The notes beneath the pieces were generated by a model. It was not told the origin of the DNA, searched no databases, and saw only the letters and a list, made by a program, of their open reading frames with translations. Source: Schistocephalus solidus (taxonomy: Eukaryota > Platyhelminthes > Cestoda > Diphyllobothriidea > Diphyllobothriidae). Taken from it: 64,000 bases of DNA. The stretch lies in contig WEDG01000370.1 of NCBI GenBank assembly GCA_017591395.1, forward strand, positions 1 through 64,000, written 5' to 3'. How positions within the stretch are numbered: the stretch's first letter is position 1; each line of letters begins with the position of its first letter. A program made the position numbers and the translations under genes. Positions 44,879 to 58,099 of this stretch are shown piece by piece.

Positions 44879-47289
44879 GGTGCCATTTCCATATCCAAAG
44901 TTTAACTTTCGAAATATATGTATATATCACGTGTGATCGTTCATTAACCCGGTTACAAAATGCCATTACCTTGTGACTTTCATCTCAATCTATAACTTTC
45001 ACAGCAACTGTCCTAACATGCAGCAATGACGAAACAGCATAAAGTTAATACCACTACTAAAATTTGGCCAGTTCAGAGTTTGATATACCCCACTAAGCGA
45101 GCATCTTTACATTGGTATTCACCTTGCCAAGTTTCCCATACTCATGTGCGCAGCATCAAACAAAGACGTGCGTTTAAGGAGTATGATTTGTTCAATTGGA
45201 CTGTTTAAAGCATCGAACTTGACTTTACATTTTCAGAGACTTGCGATCAAACGCAGCATTCCCTTTGTTCTTTTAAGTCAAAAAACTTATCAATGGTGAT
45301 AGAATACATTTGATCTATTTCCTCATTTCAAACGTTACTTAAATGTATTTGAAAAACTGATTTTTATAGGCCCTACTCCTGAAAAATCATCCTTTACAAC
45401 ATGATAGCTTCTGAGTGGGCAGTTTTCCGTTTAAGTGAAAGCACCAATTTTGTTTGTGATATTTTTCCCTAGTCTTTGATACATTTATTAATTATGTCGT
45501 TCTTAGAAAGAACGCGCACTATCGTAAGGATTTCATTATCGAAAATTACTTTATCTTCAGACTTAGTAACTAAAATATGACAAGATTTCGGTTTTAACCA
45601 ATTTTTGTGATGTTATTTTTCCAATACTGACAGGGTACCTTGTACATCCAATAATATTCAGGGTAGTGCAACCAGCACTAGGAAGCCTCTAAAAAGGGGT
45701 TTAAATGAATATATGATTCAAATTACGAAAACATTAGCGGAGTGCATTTATGAAATTTCTAGTGAAACAGAAAATTCCAGTTTTATATTAAAGTATAAAA
45801 GTTTTGACAATTTTTTCTAGTGGTGATTGCTCCGACAGGTGACAACTTGAAGGAAAACATAAGTTTCTATGACATCCACACAAGAATGCAAGTCTTGTGA
45901 AGTGCTTTTTGGGAAATGTGATGGGATCCATGCAACCACCACAACTTTTTTAAATTTTCTGGAGGATAATTTATTCGATAGATGAAAGATGTTCAGACAA
46001 CAGATAACACTTTACCATTTATGGATAAGTTTGGGAGTGTGTTTCATATCGATGAGTTTTTCAGCTTTACATAAGCTTTTTTAAAATTGGAATTCTATAA
46101 AAATTTCGTTCCAATTTTTTATGACTTTTGGCACATACTTTGGACATTGATACATTTACCATACCACTGTGTGCATTATTTGCACGACCAACTTGTGCAA
46201 ATTTGAGCTAGAAAAGTTTCATCAGGGTGGCAAATTAATCTCTGAAGAAATTAAGAAAATCTGCCCTACTTTAGAGCCTGCAAGTTTGGCTCAGTTTGAT
46301 AGTTTTTCGTGGAGAGTACGGTAGCTCACTGGTGGCGCTGGAAGTTTGCGTTTCAAGGGCTAACAACCTGGCATTCCAAAATTTAGCCACAAAATATTGT
46401 ACCCGGCACGCACACCACGAAGTCCCAATGCATTATAGAAAGCCTGACGGACACTTTGAAAAACCTCAAGTATACAGGCATATTTTATCATTCCAAAAAC
46501 GTTTGTTATGCCCTTTATAGTAAGCTCTTTTGAAAAATTGTACTGGTTCTAAGTTACATAAAAATAGACTTTTAGGCAAAATGTGTATCTTTAGCTCTAC
46601 GAACGTAAGAGGCAGATCGAAACAAAGAATGAAGACTTTTGACCAAAGACTTAAGACAAATTCCAGTTTATTAGGACATTATTTCGTTCCGCCCATTTTG
46701 TCGCTTTCTTTATGTAATTTTGAGGACTTCAATTTACATCAAACTAGCTGTAGGGAAAACAAAATGTTACTGGAATTTGGCTTAAAATACACAGCTGTCG
46801 TTTGCATGAACTGATTTCCTCCTTTTAAATAGAAGTGACTCATAAGAACGCGAAAATAGAGAAACACGGGATGGCTACCTGATTGAAGGATGCATATAAG
46901 CTTTTTAAAAAGTTGGAATGGAAAGTTTCTTTTCACAGTTTTCCAAGGGGAGCTTCCGAATCTAAGGTTACCAATGACATATCCTCACTAGTTTCTGTAT
47001 CAAAATAATGTTATCAAATAGTTTCTAAGTAGCTTGACAACTTTAAGCGAAGACTTCAGATATTCCAGAACATATTGTTGAACAAAGAAAATCCCGTAAA
47101 ATCTGATTCGCTAAGATGGAGGAAAGTTTTACTACTTGCATCAATTTTGTTACAATCATAAATAAAAAACAGAGCAATGAATCAAACAAAAATTCTGGGG
47201 CAAAAAAATGAACGTACAATCGCTTGGACAATAGGTTATTAACCTGAGCTTTCGGAATCGTAAGAGATTCACAAGATGATTTGGCCGTT
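44877..47289. other. No gene recognised; AT-rich
   Basis: Short unsupported frames only. No splice-bounded exon with family resemblance and no retroelement motif seen. Confidence 0.4.
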
Positions 47290-47740
47290 ACGCAAACGTT
47301 CCCAGCAGCGAGAATTCAGATATTGTTCTCAACCAAACCTCTTTTACGAGGCGAAAGGTAAGGATAGGTTGTCAGCTCAGACCATCTCCGGGTGCATATA
47401 ATCATCTGCTTGCTACTCTTGAGCAGGTTATATTGGTCGCACGAGTCGGCGCCTATCCAAAAGAATAAGAGAACACTTCCCAGCATGGCTGAGAAAAGGG
47501 AAAGTCAAGAGCATAAACAGCGCCATCCTTGCACTTATTGGTGACTCCGGGTATAGTTTAGACCACAACGAAGCTTTTCATGTGATTAATAAGGTCCCAC
47601 CAAACTACCCCAAGTCACTGGGTCAACGTCTACTATTAGCAGCAGAAGCGACTGCCATAAGTTTGAAAGAGCTAGTCTTGTGCGCACAAAAGAGCCTCGT
47701 ACAAGCTCCGCGCTCAGCATGGCCAACAGTCGTATAACTG
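47290..47740 (+). mobile_element. Penelope-like element, GIY-YIG endonuclease part
   Basis: An open frame at 47423-47737 begins 'AGYIGRTSRRLSKRIREHFP' and continues 'SINSAILALIGDSGYSLDHN' to a stop at 47735-47737. The YIGRT..RRL..RIREH..W motif is the GIY-YIG nuclease core typical of flatworm Penelope-like elements; the later H/GY..D and 'RLLLAAEATAISLKELVLC' segments match the usual '..RLL..AEA.AI....P.LC' C-terminus. Upstream (47290-47420) the linker is recognisable only in broken frames ('FSTKPLLRG', 'KDRLSAQTISG'). The Tyr, Gly and Arg of the core are present, unlike in the 6772-7480 copy. No reverse transcriptase is found upstream. Confidence 0.75.
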
Positions 47741-48489
47741 CATGCATTTCTTCGCGCCATCTCATACCTCTCGTTCCCCTAGAATGGCTCTACCGAACGC
47801 TCACTGCCACCTAACACGCTGTTTCTTATCATCCTTTCCCTATGCATACATATTACATAACACTTCCAACGTTCCCTATAACTGTACTGGCCTGAAGAGA
47901 AGTTATCGAAAGCAGTGCGTATGCTCGCCAAATCTTCTTTTGAATATAATTTTCCCGAACTACCGCTTTGGATGAAGAATTTCTAAAAATATATTTCGAA
48001 ACTGCATACATGGCTTCATTTTCACGCGTAACTTTCAGCCTTCCGTCACCTGTGTTCCCATTCAGCTCTCCTTGACGCCGGCACAGCTTTTATTTTCTTA
48101 ACACCGATCCAGTAGGCCGATTCCCTTGCCCTTTGCCCATTGGATGGATTTTTCCGTTTCCCTTAAATCCCGTTGGTTCCATTTAGCTGATTTATGGCCA
48201 GTAAATAAGTTGTGATTACCTCTACTTTCTTCGTTTGCTTTCCCCAGGGTTTTCTGCTTCGTCGTTCTGCCCTGCCCAAAAACTCCTTTTGCCACGGTTC
48301 CCATAAGACAGTTGGCCTTGATTGCAATGTTCTTAGTGAGTCCGGCTATTCTTCTTCGACCTATGCGCCCTGAATTCAAGAGAGTGAAATAAATAAATGG
48401 TTTAAAAGTCCGGGAGTCGCATAAATTTACTCGATTGACTTAAAATATACTTACAATGGAAAACCATTAGGTCCCATATTCTTTAATGC
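47738..48489. other. No gene recognised
   Basis: Frames on both strands remain open for 70-95 codons ('HNLFTGHKSAKWNQRDL' on the minus strand), but none has a recognisable motif or convincing splice context. Part may be the 3' flank of the Penelope-like copy. Confidence 0.3.
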
Positions 48490-49101
48490 TTAGTCGGGCT
48501 CTATATGCATGTCCTGGTTGTGCACCCAGAAGTCACCAAAATGCACGATAGACGTTCCAGTCTCTGTCAAACAGCCATATTCCTTTAAAAAAAGAACGTG
48601 ATCTCTAACAGATGAGGCTTTTTCACATCCGCAGAGTTCCTTCTTCGCGATGGTGATTACAGCGTTAAATTGATTATAACGACGTTCAAGGAGCCAGAAA
48701 GCTACAAATTCACGGTTTATCTCTCTGCCTTTACTAAATTCCGTAGGTAAGACAGAAGAATATACACCAGAAAAACCTAAACAGACATCACTTTTAGGCA
48801 TATACTTCATTCAACGGCCAAAAACGCCGAACCCGTAACAGATGTCACCAGGAAAGATGGCTCTTGTATTGGAATTTGGCTTGGAAACGGCGTTTCCAAT
48901 AACGATAATCTGCCCAAAATACCACACGAAAGCGCCGTCTGTTAGAGGAGAATAATTAACTTTCAGCTGGCTGATACACTGGCGAGTAAAAAAACCCAAC
49001 ACGAAGTACACTAAACTTTCCCGCTCTTTAAGAAGCGCAGCGTCTTCTGTCTTGGATATCTCAACCACGAGCCTTTGGACAGATCTATACCACTGAACGC
49101 C
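48490..49101 (-). pseudogene. Unidentified 204-codon frame with one internal TGA
   Basis: On the minus strand one frame runs from just after TAG (49104-49102) to TAA (48492-48490) with a single in-frame TGA at 48813-48811, at about the midpoint. The two halves read as one protein: '..ALLKERESLVYFVLGFF', 'SPLTDGAFVWYFGQIIVIG', 'GDICYGFGVFGR', TGA, 'MKYMPKSDVCLGFSGVYSS', 'REFVAFWLLERRYNQF', 'FWVHNQDMHIEPD'. I do not recognise the family. Explanations are a decayed gene or element ORF, a sequencing difference, or (least likely, untested) recoding. An ATG follows the TGA directly, so the downstream half could be translated alone. Confidence 0.4.
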
Positions 49102-49478
49102 CTATTCTGCGACGAAGTGAAATGTTGCCTTGCATCCAAATTACAAGAAATAGACAAGAAAAAGACATCCAGTGGTAGGAAAGCACGACCTAATCAACAT
49201 AATATTTCTTCCGGGAAATCAGCCGAGGACCTCGAGTAATCGAGGAATCCCGAAGTCTGGTTGAAAGCTCATAAACTGTAGAAAAAGTATTTCAAAACTT
49301 TAAATTATTTTGATTTTAGGAAACAAACCTAGACTAAGGACAACAAAAATTAAAAATAAATAGACAAAAATAAGTCAAATACGTTTAGAAGTATTTTGAG
49401 CTAACTCCCGTCTGGTTGTCATTTTTAAGGTTCGATCAGTAAAACGTGTATATGATCCTGGTAAATTCCCATTTTCAG
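49102..49478. other. Upstream of micro-intron gene; no exon resolved
   Basis: The gene at 49479 needs upstream exons on the plus strand. AG acceptor-like sites occur ('TTTGATTTTAG' at about 49319 and 'CATTTTTAAG' at about 49429), but no phase-compatible exon could be assigned. Confidence 0.3.
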
Positions 49479-49809
49479 CATGTTATACTCCAGTCCTAAT
49501 GCCTCAGGAAACAGTACAATTGTCTTCTCTGATAATGATTCTCATATAATTTTCAATTTACGACTAAGCCCTTACGGCTCAAGTATTGAACAAAGCACCC
49601 TCTACTACTTTGAGTTAAGAACAGAGATTACATCTTTTCAACTGAAAGAAATTCAAAAATGTAAGTCCTCTACTGACATTTTTTCATAAGCTTCTCCCAA
49701 CCGCCTGCCTCCTCGGGAAGAAGTGAAATTTTTGAGGTACGTAAACTGCCCATCCGATCTTTAAACCAGGAATGGAACGACGGGTGCCAAAACAAAGGTG
49801 AAGGTCTAG
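49479..49809 (+). CDS. Unidentified gene, three 3' exons joined by 30- and 33-nt micro-introns
   Basis: Exon a (49479-49660) follows 'CCCATTTTCAG' and ends at GTAAGT; it encodes 'LYSSPNASGNSTIVFSDNDS', 'IIFNLRLSPYGSSIEQS' and 'LYYFELRTEITSFQLKEIQK'. Intron 49661-49690 is 30 nt. Exon b (49691-49736) encodes 'SSPNRLPPREEVKFL' and ends at GTACGT. Intron 49737-49769 is 33 nt and ends CAG. Exon c starts at 49770, encodes 'NGTTGAKTKVKV' and reaches TAG at 49807-49809 unless a further donor at 49798 is used. The frame stays open only if both tiny introns are removed, which is the main support. Potential N-glycosylation sites (NAS, NST, NDS) suggest an extracellular segment, but no signal peptide or membrane span is in view. 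Family not recognised. Confidence 0.5.
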
Positions 49810-52224
49810 TGCAATTCATGTTCAAAATGCGGAGTCTTTATCTTCATAAAGTCTTATTGGAGTCAGCAGGCTTGTGATCAAGAACTGAGCTTCCGAGCAG
49901 TTACTGACACACTGATGAAATTCCTACCTGGAAAGAATAACTGAGCTTTGAAGACAAACTATACATATTTTTAATTGGCTTACTAAAACTCTGTTATTTA
50001 AACCTATCATTGGAAGACTGCACGTCCAAATTTATTCGAACTTCCAAGTTCAAGGTAAATGTCGAACAGGATTATTTAAGCTAAAATTACGTTGCATTAG
50101 CTAACTTGGGGAAGATTTTCTCATTTTTACTTTCCTTGTCAGATGAGTGGAATTTAGTCGTCGGTTGTACCTCGCGCAAGGCAATTGGCCGAAATCACTT
50201 TAAAACAGCAGCAATTTTTTTATCCCAACTAATAACGAAAAGGGTGTGCAGTGAATGGTGAGAATACGTGAGTTCGGCTGTGTTCTCTGAAAAGAGCTCC
50301 ATAATTTGTTTGACAGACAGTCTTCTATATTCAGCATATATAAAATATAAAATTTCTTCAGCTGAGAAAATATTTTTCTTCTTGTTTCCTAGTCTGCCAC
50401 CTCCAGTGAAATCTCTTAACTCTTGCGAGCTTTAAAAGGCGATTTGAATTAGATCTTGGCTAACGGTTGTAGGGCGTAGATCAGTCTTGTGATACTGAAG
50501 CCGTGGGGCCAGACCGTTCCTGGGTATGACTAAGGGATTGGACCGGAAGAATAGTGGGACAAATTTAATACTGTTGAGGCACGTCAACATCTAATTTAAA
50601 AAAATCCTATTTACGACGGATTGAGTAAACATTTGGTCCTCTTTATCTCAAAACTGTGGTAGCAAACGTGAAAATGAAGACAAGAAAATCATTGAAAGGG
50701 TGAAAAGATTATCCCTATAAGTCAGCAAAAGTGGATCAGCTCGAAGACATTGGCTTAAAAAAACTGAAACAGGTTTAACGCTCCCGCAACCTGTGATGCT
50801 ACTTTACTGACACAATTGTTTATGATTGCATCTAACTATTAATTAGTTCTGCATTCTGCTTCTCTTAAACTCTGCTGCCGAATGAAGACTGAATATTTTC
50901 TTCACCATGGGGGTAGCTTTCCCTGGCACTGATAGTCAAAAGGAAGCCTATAGTTAAGCATGTTTATGATTTGCATGTTTTTTTTTCGGCGAAATTCGCA
51001 AATAACCCTGACTATCCAATAAGATACAAAACGATAAAAGTGTTCTTGTCTTATGGTAACTGACAAACTGACAATGGCAGAATCGTGCATGCCACCTCAG
51101 ATAGGATCGCAGTGATGTAAGGCTAAGGATATTGCGTTCGTCCCTTTTAAAAACCGCATGTTTGCTCTCTCTATGCTTCTTTCGCCAGGAATTTCATATG
51201 CATTCACCGTTACCATTTGTGGTCAAAGATTTCTTTTTCATTTTGACACGATAGGAAAATGCTAGGAAGCTTTTGCGCCTACAGGTTGGGACGTAAAAGC
51301 AAAATCTTAATGGTTGGAAGCAAACGTGACCTTTTTGCAAAACAAATAGATCAAATTTTAGCTCAGGTGTTGATGTGTTTGCGCCTGCAGTAAACCACTA
51401 TTGGTGCGTCCCTCAAGACTAGGTGTGATGTGATAGCATAGTTGCTGGACTAAAAGAAAGAGCAGCACCTCTAGTTCCTCATGTATCTGTCAGGTTGGTA
51501 TGTCCTAGTTATCCATTTTTCTATCCAAATGCCAGGTTCGGCGCCTGCGCATTGTTTTATGCGAAGGTTTGTCACACAGTTGTTCACAGCATTACTGTTT
51601 TCTAACACAGACGCAGCCTGGTCATGGATTGCGTAAACAAAAATTCTAATGGCCTTTCGAGCTTATCTGCAATTTTTATGATGCTCCACCGTCTTGACGT
51701 AAAGGGCGTGTGCCTGGATTTCAATCTACAAGCAAGGTCTTGTGCGCTTCTGAATTTAAACCCAGAACACGTGCGATACGCAATAGACAGGGGCAGATGA
51801 AAAGTACGCCATCGCATCCGCACAAGCTAACCGAAGGGCTCAAAGAAGTGACCGATGTAGCAGCAAGGAAAAGGCGAGGGAGTGGCCATTCCTGGGGTTT
51901 CCTTATCTATGACAAGTCAGTGCATTCCTCACTGTAAGGAGTCCGTCGCCGAAAAATTCGTTGCATGGAGTGTGATGTACTGATGGGATAGCTTGATTCT
52001 CCAGAAAAGGGACCAGATTGAAACGCCTTAGTAACGCGGCCTTGATGGCAGCTATCACTTTTTAGGTAGACGAGTTTGTGTGTTACATCAGTTTACCAAA
52101 GACGATAAGTTACGTCAAACAATGTGCCAAATTTTATGCGCAGTCACCTTGACTCGGATAAGTGAAGATTGCATATGAGAGGAAAGAGATAAAGAGTGTC
52201 GGATCAATCCGGCTTGAAACAACT
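49810..52224. other. No gene recognised
   Basis: Mostly AT-rich with short frames. 51400-52200 is less AT-rich but without a recognisable domain. Confidence 0.4.
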
Positions 52225-52345
52225 GATCACGTTTTAAAACTCTCAAGCCACGCTAATGGTCGTGGCTTGGAAGGTTGCTAACGGAAGAAACAGCTTAGGC
52301 CCACTGAAGATTGGGAGCCAGGCTGTAATGCCTTTCAACTGTGCC
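52225..52345 (+). repeat. Fragment of the GC-rich tandem repeat
   Basis: 'CGTGGCTTGGAAGGTTGC', 'TAGGCCCACTGAAG' and 'GGGAGCCAGGCTGTAATGCC' align with the hairpin-to-'GTCAGGCTGCAATGGCTCC' part of the unit at 452-590. Only about 120 bp is recognisable. Confidence 0.55.
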
Positions 52346-55300
52346 ATTTATGACAATCTCGTATGTATTAGCTCCAAGACCTCTTTATTGCAACCAGATA
52401 GCCTTTTGCACGCTTAAACAACCTGTTTAGCCTTGTCATGTACTGCGGGGAAAAACATTTACGGTTGTCTTTCTTTGTCTCATGATCAGAACGCAATGAT
52501 ATGAGAGGACAGCCAGATGCAAGTATGATTTCACTATAGGTAAATCCACTTATAGACCATGCCAATGTCCAGCTTGCTGGCCAAATGTTCAAGGTGGTCG
52601 CATTTCAGTGATTTGACATTCTAAAGCCTGTAAACACGCCCGATCTATGGCAAGATGAATAGGCCAGTCTACGCAGGCCATTGCGGTTTTAGCCGGGCAG
52701 GATACCTCATTAGGTTGTTTTGAGTTGTTTTGTTGCCGAGCACATATAATTCAGAAGATGAGATGACTAAACGCTCATTACATGGCAAAAAAGCAAAAAT
52801 TTAGCACTCTTTGAGGAATTAACATATTTTTCCAGGAAAACGGGAAAAAATGTACAGTGAACTGCATACTTGTGGATACACCTGGTCGATATGATTGCTT
52901 TCCTCCCAAAGTGTAAGTATGGTTTGATTGATAGAATCAACGAGTGGTTAACCCACTCATAACTCAAATAGAATGCTTTTCAGCACTGACTGTTTCTAAC
53001 CAGTTATGTTCAGGTTAGCCCTTTTTTATAACCACTTATAAACAAAGAATTTGGTTTCTTCTCTGTTTGGTCTCCATTGAGGCCGATATCGCTGACGGTG
53101 GTCGTCCCGTGAGAAATAATGCGCACCGAAATTCTTGCTGAGAAAGCAGAAAATAACTCCGCAAATGTTAGGGCAGATATTGAAATACCAGTTAGCAGAC
53201 ACACATGTCTTTCGTCGTTTTTTTGTTTTTTTGTCAAACGTTAAAATAACTAAGCGAATAATAGTAAAGTTTCTAGAATGCCCCAAAAACACGTTTTCCG
53301 CATTATTCTGAAGCAAACTGACGAACTAAGCTTCCGATAATGGTCAACGCAAATAAATCGAATTTTTCTCCAGAGAAAAATGGAAATATAATAGCCAAAA
53401 TAATACCTCCATTTATATGCATTATAAGAACAGATTGAGAACGAACAGATTTACCTGTATACAATTAAACAAGGAAAAAGTTGAAACCCTGGCAATGCAG
53501 AATTTGCGGGGTTTTTACCTTTTCTAATATGCTCATACTATTTAACAAGATTCGCAAACATTTTTGCTTAAGCAAATGAGCAGGCATCAGAATCTATGCT
53601 AAAGCCAGCTATATGTGAGGTTTTTGGAAATGGAAACAAGACAATTGAGAATTATATAAGCGAATAAATAGGCCGCAAATCCAACAATCCTAAGATAAAA
53701 CTTGAAGACCAACAACTGATGACGGTGGCGGCTACACTGAATCCTTCTCGTAAAACTTGACTTTATATTGTCGGATGGAACTGCTTACAGATATTCACTG
53801 TTGATGAAAGCACAGGAAACGCGTGGAAATAAGAGTATTATAAATTTCTTATGACTCAAATTTATGTAACTCATTTTGAAAATCAAAATAATACTGGTTG
53901 GTAGATGTCTCATTTGTAAGCAAGATAGTTTACTTCTGTAGCCTGGGGACATTTTTTACATTCTTTTATTCGCCAAATTGACCTTTCGAAAGATCTATTT
54001 GAATTGCGAACAGTTCTAACTAAAAGAAGTCCAAATGTTTTCAAGATTTTTCACCCACATTGCATAATCCTAAATTAAATAGTATAAAAGCATAAGCAGA
54101 GTGATTAGTTCATTAAAGATTTTGTAGCAAAATCCCCACGCGTATTCGCACCTAAATTCCCTTTCTGTGGCCGCTAAAGAATTATTCCATAGAACTGAGT
54201 GTCCTGATTATGAGTGCCTTATCCGCAGTAAGAACGCACCCCTCCACATACTGAGCCACTCGCAGACATAAGTTTGTTTTTTACAAAAGATGGAACTTAA
54301 ACTTGTTGTTTTGAAGTGTAAATGCTTGTTAGGCCATTGGGCCGATTAGACTATACCCACTACTCATATTTGTCTAACGAGTTGTCAGAAAACCCAAAAA
54401 ACAACAACAAAATGTAATAGGTTACGTTTATTTTGTACTTTGATTTCCCTCTTTGCCTTCAAAAGGGTCAATATGACTAGTGTAGTGATGTTAACAAAAT
54501 TTGCTTACTGCAGTGATCAGTCCTCCCCGTTCCTAAAGCCCCATTTTTTCGTCTTTGTTGTAATATATGCGCACCTTCACTAGCACCGGGGTAGTGTTTG
54601 GTCGTAGTAAATATCGTACAGCATTTTCATGACCAAAGGGCATCTTGTTGGACATTTATGTCTTTTCCACGCGGTCTGAAAAAAATGCTAACGCACTTTG
54701 GGAATACTACTGGCAACTTCTACCTGATGCACTAGGGGGTGCTCTGCTTGTTACTGCATTTATCCGATGTAATAGTAAAGTTTGAATCTAGACAAATGGA
54801 GTGCCATACTAAGTAACGCCAGCTTCTTCTTTCATATGCACCCATTGTATGAAACAGCATGAAGATGAACTGAGAACTTTCTTCTTTGTAGGGCTTCTGA
54901 GTTAAGATTTTTGATCCTTCACTCTTTTAGGCCTTACGAAAATTTAATGTTAGAGAGCTTTATACTGTTCTAACCATGTCGCACGAGTCAGGCAAAACTG
55001 AATATCTATAAAATTGTATGTTTGTCCGGAATGGCTGCGACAGTCTGGCGGTTTGACTCCCCGAATGCGATTTTTGAAGGGAAACAGGAGTAGGCGGTTT
55101 GAGCGGGCTTCGTAACGGGGCATTCTGTTTCCTACCGGGGCCTGTGTTTCTAAACAAGCCTTCTACTCATCGAGAATTCGAATTCATCGCTTGATATTGA
55201 TTTACTGAAAGAATTAGGATTCACAGTAAACCATTTGGACACATTGGTATGAAGGTTGGAAAGAAGGATTCCCATTCTGCAATACAAGCTTAAGAGCAGG

Positions 55301-58099
55301 CACGGTCGAAAAAGCTACCTGCATTACCAAAGGCTATCGCTTGAGAAGTGCAACACCTATGAATGAATTGCACCCATTTGAAGTGATTTCAGGAGGAAAA
55401 TTAGCATTTACGTGCTGGGTTGGATTTGTGGGTCCACGGCCAACTCTGACAGTTTCATCCGACGCATCTATTAAAAAAGGCGCGTGACATTAGGATTGCC
55501 AATATAGCCTTTTTCGATCAGCAGTCGATAGGGTTGGACCTCCAGGCTGCATGCCCGAGCTTGTGTTGACATTTGAAAATTATCTGATCAGGCCAGGGAA
55601 TTTAAACGGCTGGTTTTGTCTTCAGATTTGCCTTTTGAATTACTGAAGCAGTTAGTCCCACGAACCCCGAACATAGTCCTGAATTACAAAACCTTCCCAT
55701 GAAGATAAAGGGAAACCAAAAACACCTACTAGCGGTCATACTGACCATCCCGCGCCTGGATTCTCAAAGGAAATGTGTTTCACTCAGCAAGGTCAGGTCG
55801 ACACTAAAAGAACAATTACTGTTTAATCGAAGGGTGATCTCGTAAAACAAACAGGTTGAAAAGGGCGAGTAAGCGAAAATTGAATTTTTAATCAAGGTTT
55901 TGTTTGTCCAATTGGTCGGAACATACTTCCGAAATTTCCCTTTAGGTTAGTTTGCAAAGGAATAACCGAATGCGCTTTTGTTTCCCCGAAAGAAATGGCA
56001 TACATTTTTGCCTTTGAAATTGGTGTAGTGCTCGGAATAAGTACCCTACTTTTTGTTACTTAAAATAAATCCTGCAATATATTATGCACCACCATTTAAA
56101 TGAGGTATGCGACTTGAATAATTTTCTACACAGGAACAGACGACCACTTCTTGTCCCTTTTCCTAGCAGAGTTCTGGTGTGTAACTTTCTTTCTTCTATA
56201 ATGTGAGTACTAACTACCGAAATGTTGGCTAGAAACTTTGTACTCGATCTTTAAAAAATAACAGGCAGGCAATTCACTAACAGATTACTAAAATTTTTGT
56301 TTAAAGTCCTACAGGTTTCCTTTGTTCGTAATGAAGGAAAGGTTATAATTTACTGAGGTGAAAAGTGTTTTTTTTACCAAATTAGGCTTTTTTGAGTCAG
56401 TGTTTCGCCTGGTGATCACGTTGCATCCTCTTTCAATACTTCACATCAAGGCATTTCTTTCGACAATACAATTTGATGTTATTAGTCCTGTTTTAGATTT
56501 TGACAGAGTTTTTCTCGATTTTCACCAGATTACTATTTTGCCCAGAAAGTCGACTACTCGGTTATGGATCGTCATTCCACAACTGCAAATACAAGCATAC
56601 TGTGGGCTTAAAGTTGGAACGGTATTCATATAATCTGTAAGAAAGAGAGCTGAGTGATATTATTTAATCATGATTCTATTAAAGAAGTAACAGATGTAAC
56701 GTTATTCAACAGGGTATAAACCAGATAATTTACGCACTAGCATTCGAAATCTTCATTTGCAAAATTGAAGTTTACTTATTTTTTTCTCCAGCTATGGATT
56801 TTAAAGTAGAGTCACACTTGTTTTCTTTAAGAATTCGTAAAAGAGCTTCTAATCAGTTTATCTTCCAACAGTATCGCACAATTACCTTCAAAATGATGGC
56901 TAAAGGAACGTTTGTCTACAAATCAAAACGTCTAGAGTAGTTGTTGACAGAAGTCTAGCGTGATTGGAAGAGCGATCACTGTAGGCCTCGATGCAAATTT
57001 TATTGAAAGTTTCGTATAAGACCTATATAATAAGAAAACGTGTTAGTGAACAGAAGTCGTTTTAGGACAAACAACATGTAAGTCCATTGAAATATGGGGA
57101 GCAACGTGACAATAGAGTATAAATTTACGAAATTAAAAGAACAATTGTAACAGCAGCAGTCTCTATGCTTGCTCTGGAGATAGGAAATATCTTTGGTTCT
57201 ATGGGTTTTTTTTGCAAGTGGTGCTCCAAGTAGAATACCATTTCCCAGAAATGAGATGAGCGTTCAACTCAGTTTGTTTGTTCACCCACTGGTACCCTTT
57301 TAAGAGACAAAAACAGTTCAAATTAATTGATGTGTCAAATGGCTGTCGAGCGTCTGCAGCATTAGGGTTATTCTGCACATAAGACATTTTTCATACAGTC
57401 AACAGATAAATTACTCGAGCTTGCATGAGCTCACCTTAGCAGATGTCAGGAAGAAAATATCGAACAACTCGTGTCCCCGTTTCGATGTTTAAGAGGTAGA
57501 GAACATCATGTGAAGTCGAAGCCTGTTGTTTAATGACGTTCTAAGCGTTGATTTTAATCTAAAAGATTTTATTGACTAATTAATCCCGATTTAGTCAATT
57601 GAATAAATAAGCAGTGGAAGAATCTGTTGCTTTGAAGGACGGAATCGCTCTGCTGGTAAACCAAGCGTCTGTGATTTCGTTAACGTCCGATTAATGAGTT
57701 TTGAAATGCACTGCAAAGGCCGTAATCGCTTAACGAGTTAAGCGCTGACTTCTACAAAAATGGCGTCCAAAATGGCCTCGCGTTTTAACACGCTTAACGT
57801 TACTCAATTAAGGTTATCGAAAGGAATAAGTTAAAATTAATTATCTAGGACGTTTCGTCAAGGACAAAAAGCTCGTTCATACAAGAGGAAAGAATACGTA
57901 AGCTCAAATATGGAATCAATTTGCAGACCTTGTAGTAAAGTGTAGGACAATGTGGATTGGATCTATTTTAAGGCCTAGTCTTACGCGAACTATTCCTGGG
58001 CGCACCCAAAAGCCGTGAGTATACGGGATCGGCAAATAAAAGATGTATCCTTTTAGTGACGAATACTATGTGTTGGTTGAAGAATTAGTTGCATTCGTC
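52346..58099. other. No gene recognised; long AT-rich stretch
   Basis: Over 5.7 kb without a frame I can support. There are scattered acceptor- and donor-like sites and short frames (for example 53010-53316 and 54960-55157 on the minus strand, 56358-56633 on the plus strand), none with family resemblance or matched splice signals. It could be intron, intergenic DNA or very old repeats. Confidence 0.4.

Noticed and set aside
44476..44936. Frames with Ile-Tyr runs
   Set aside because: They are translations of TA and CT dinucleotide repeats and SINE sequence.
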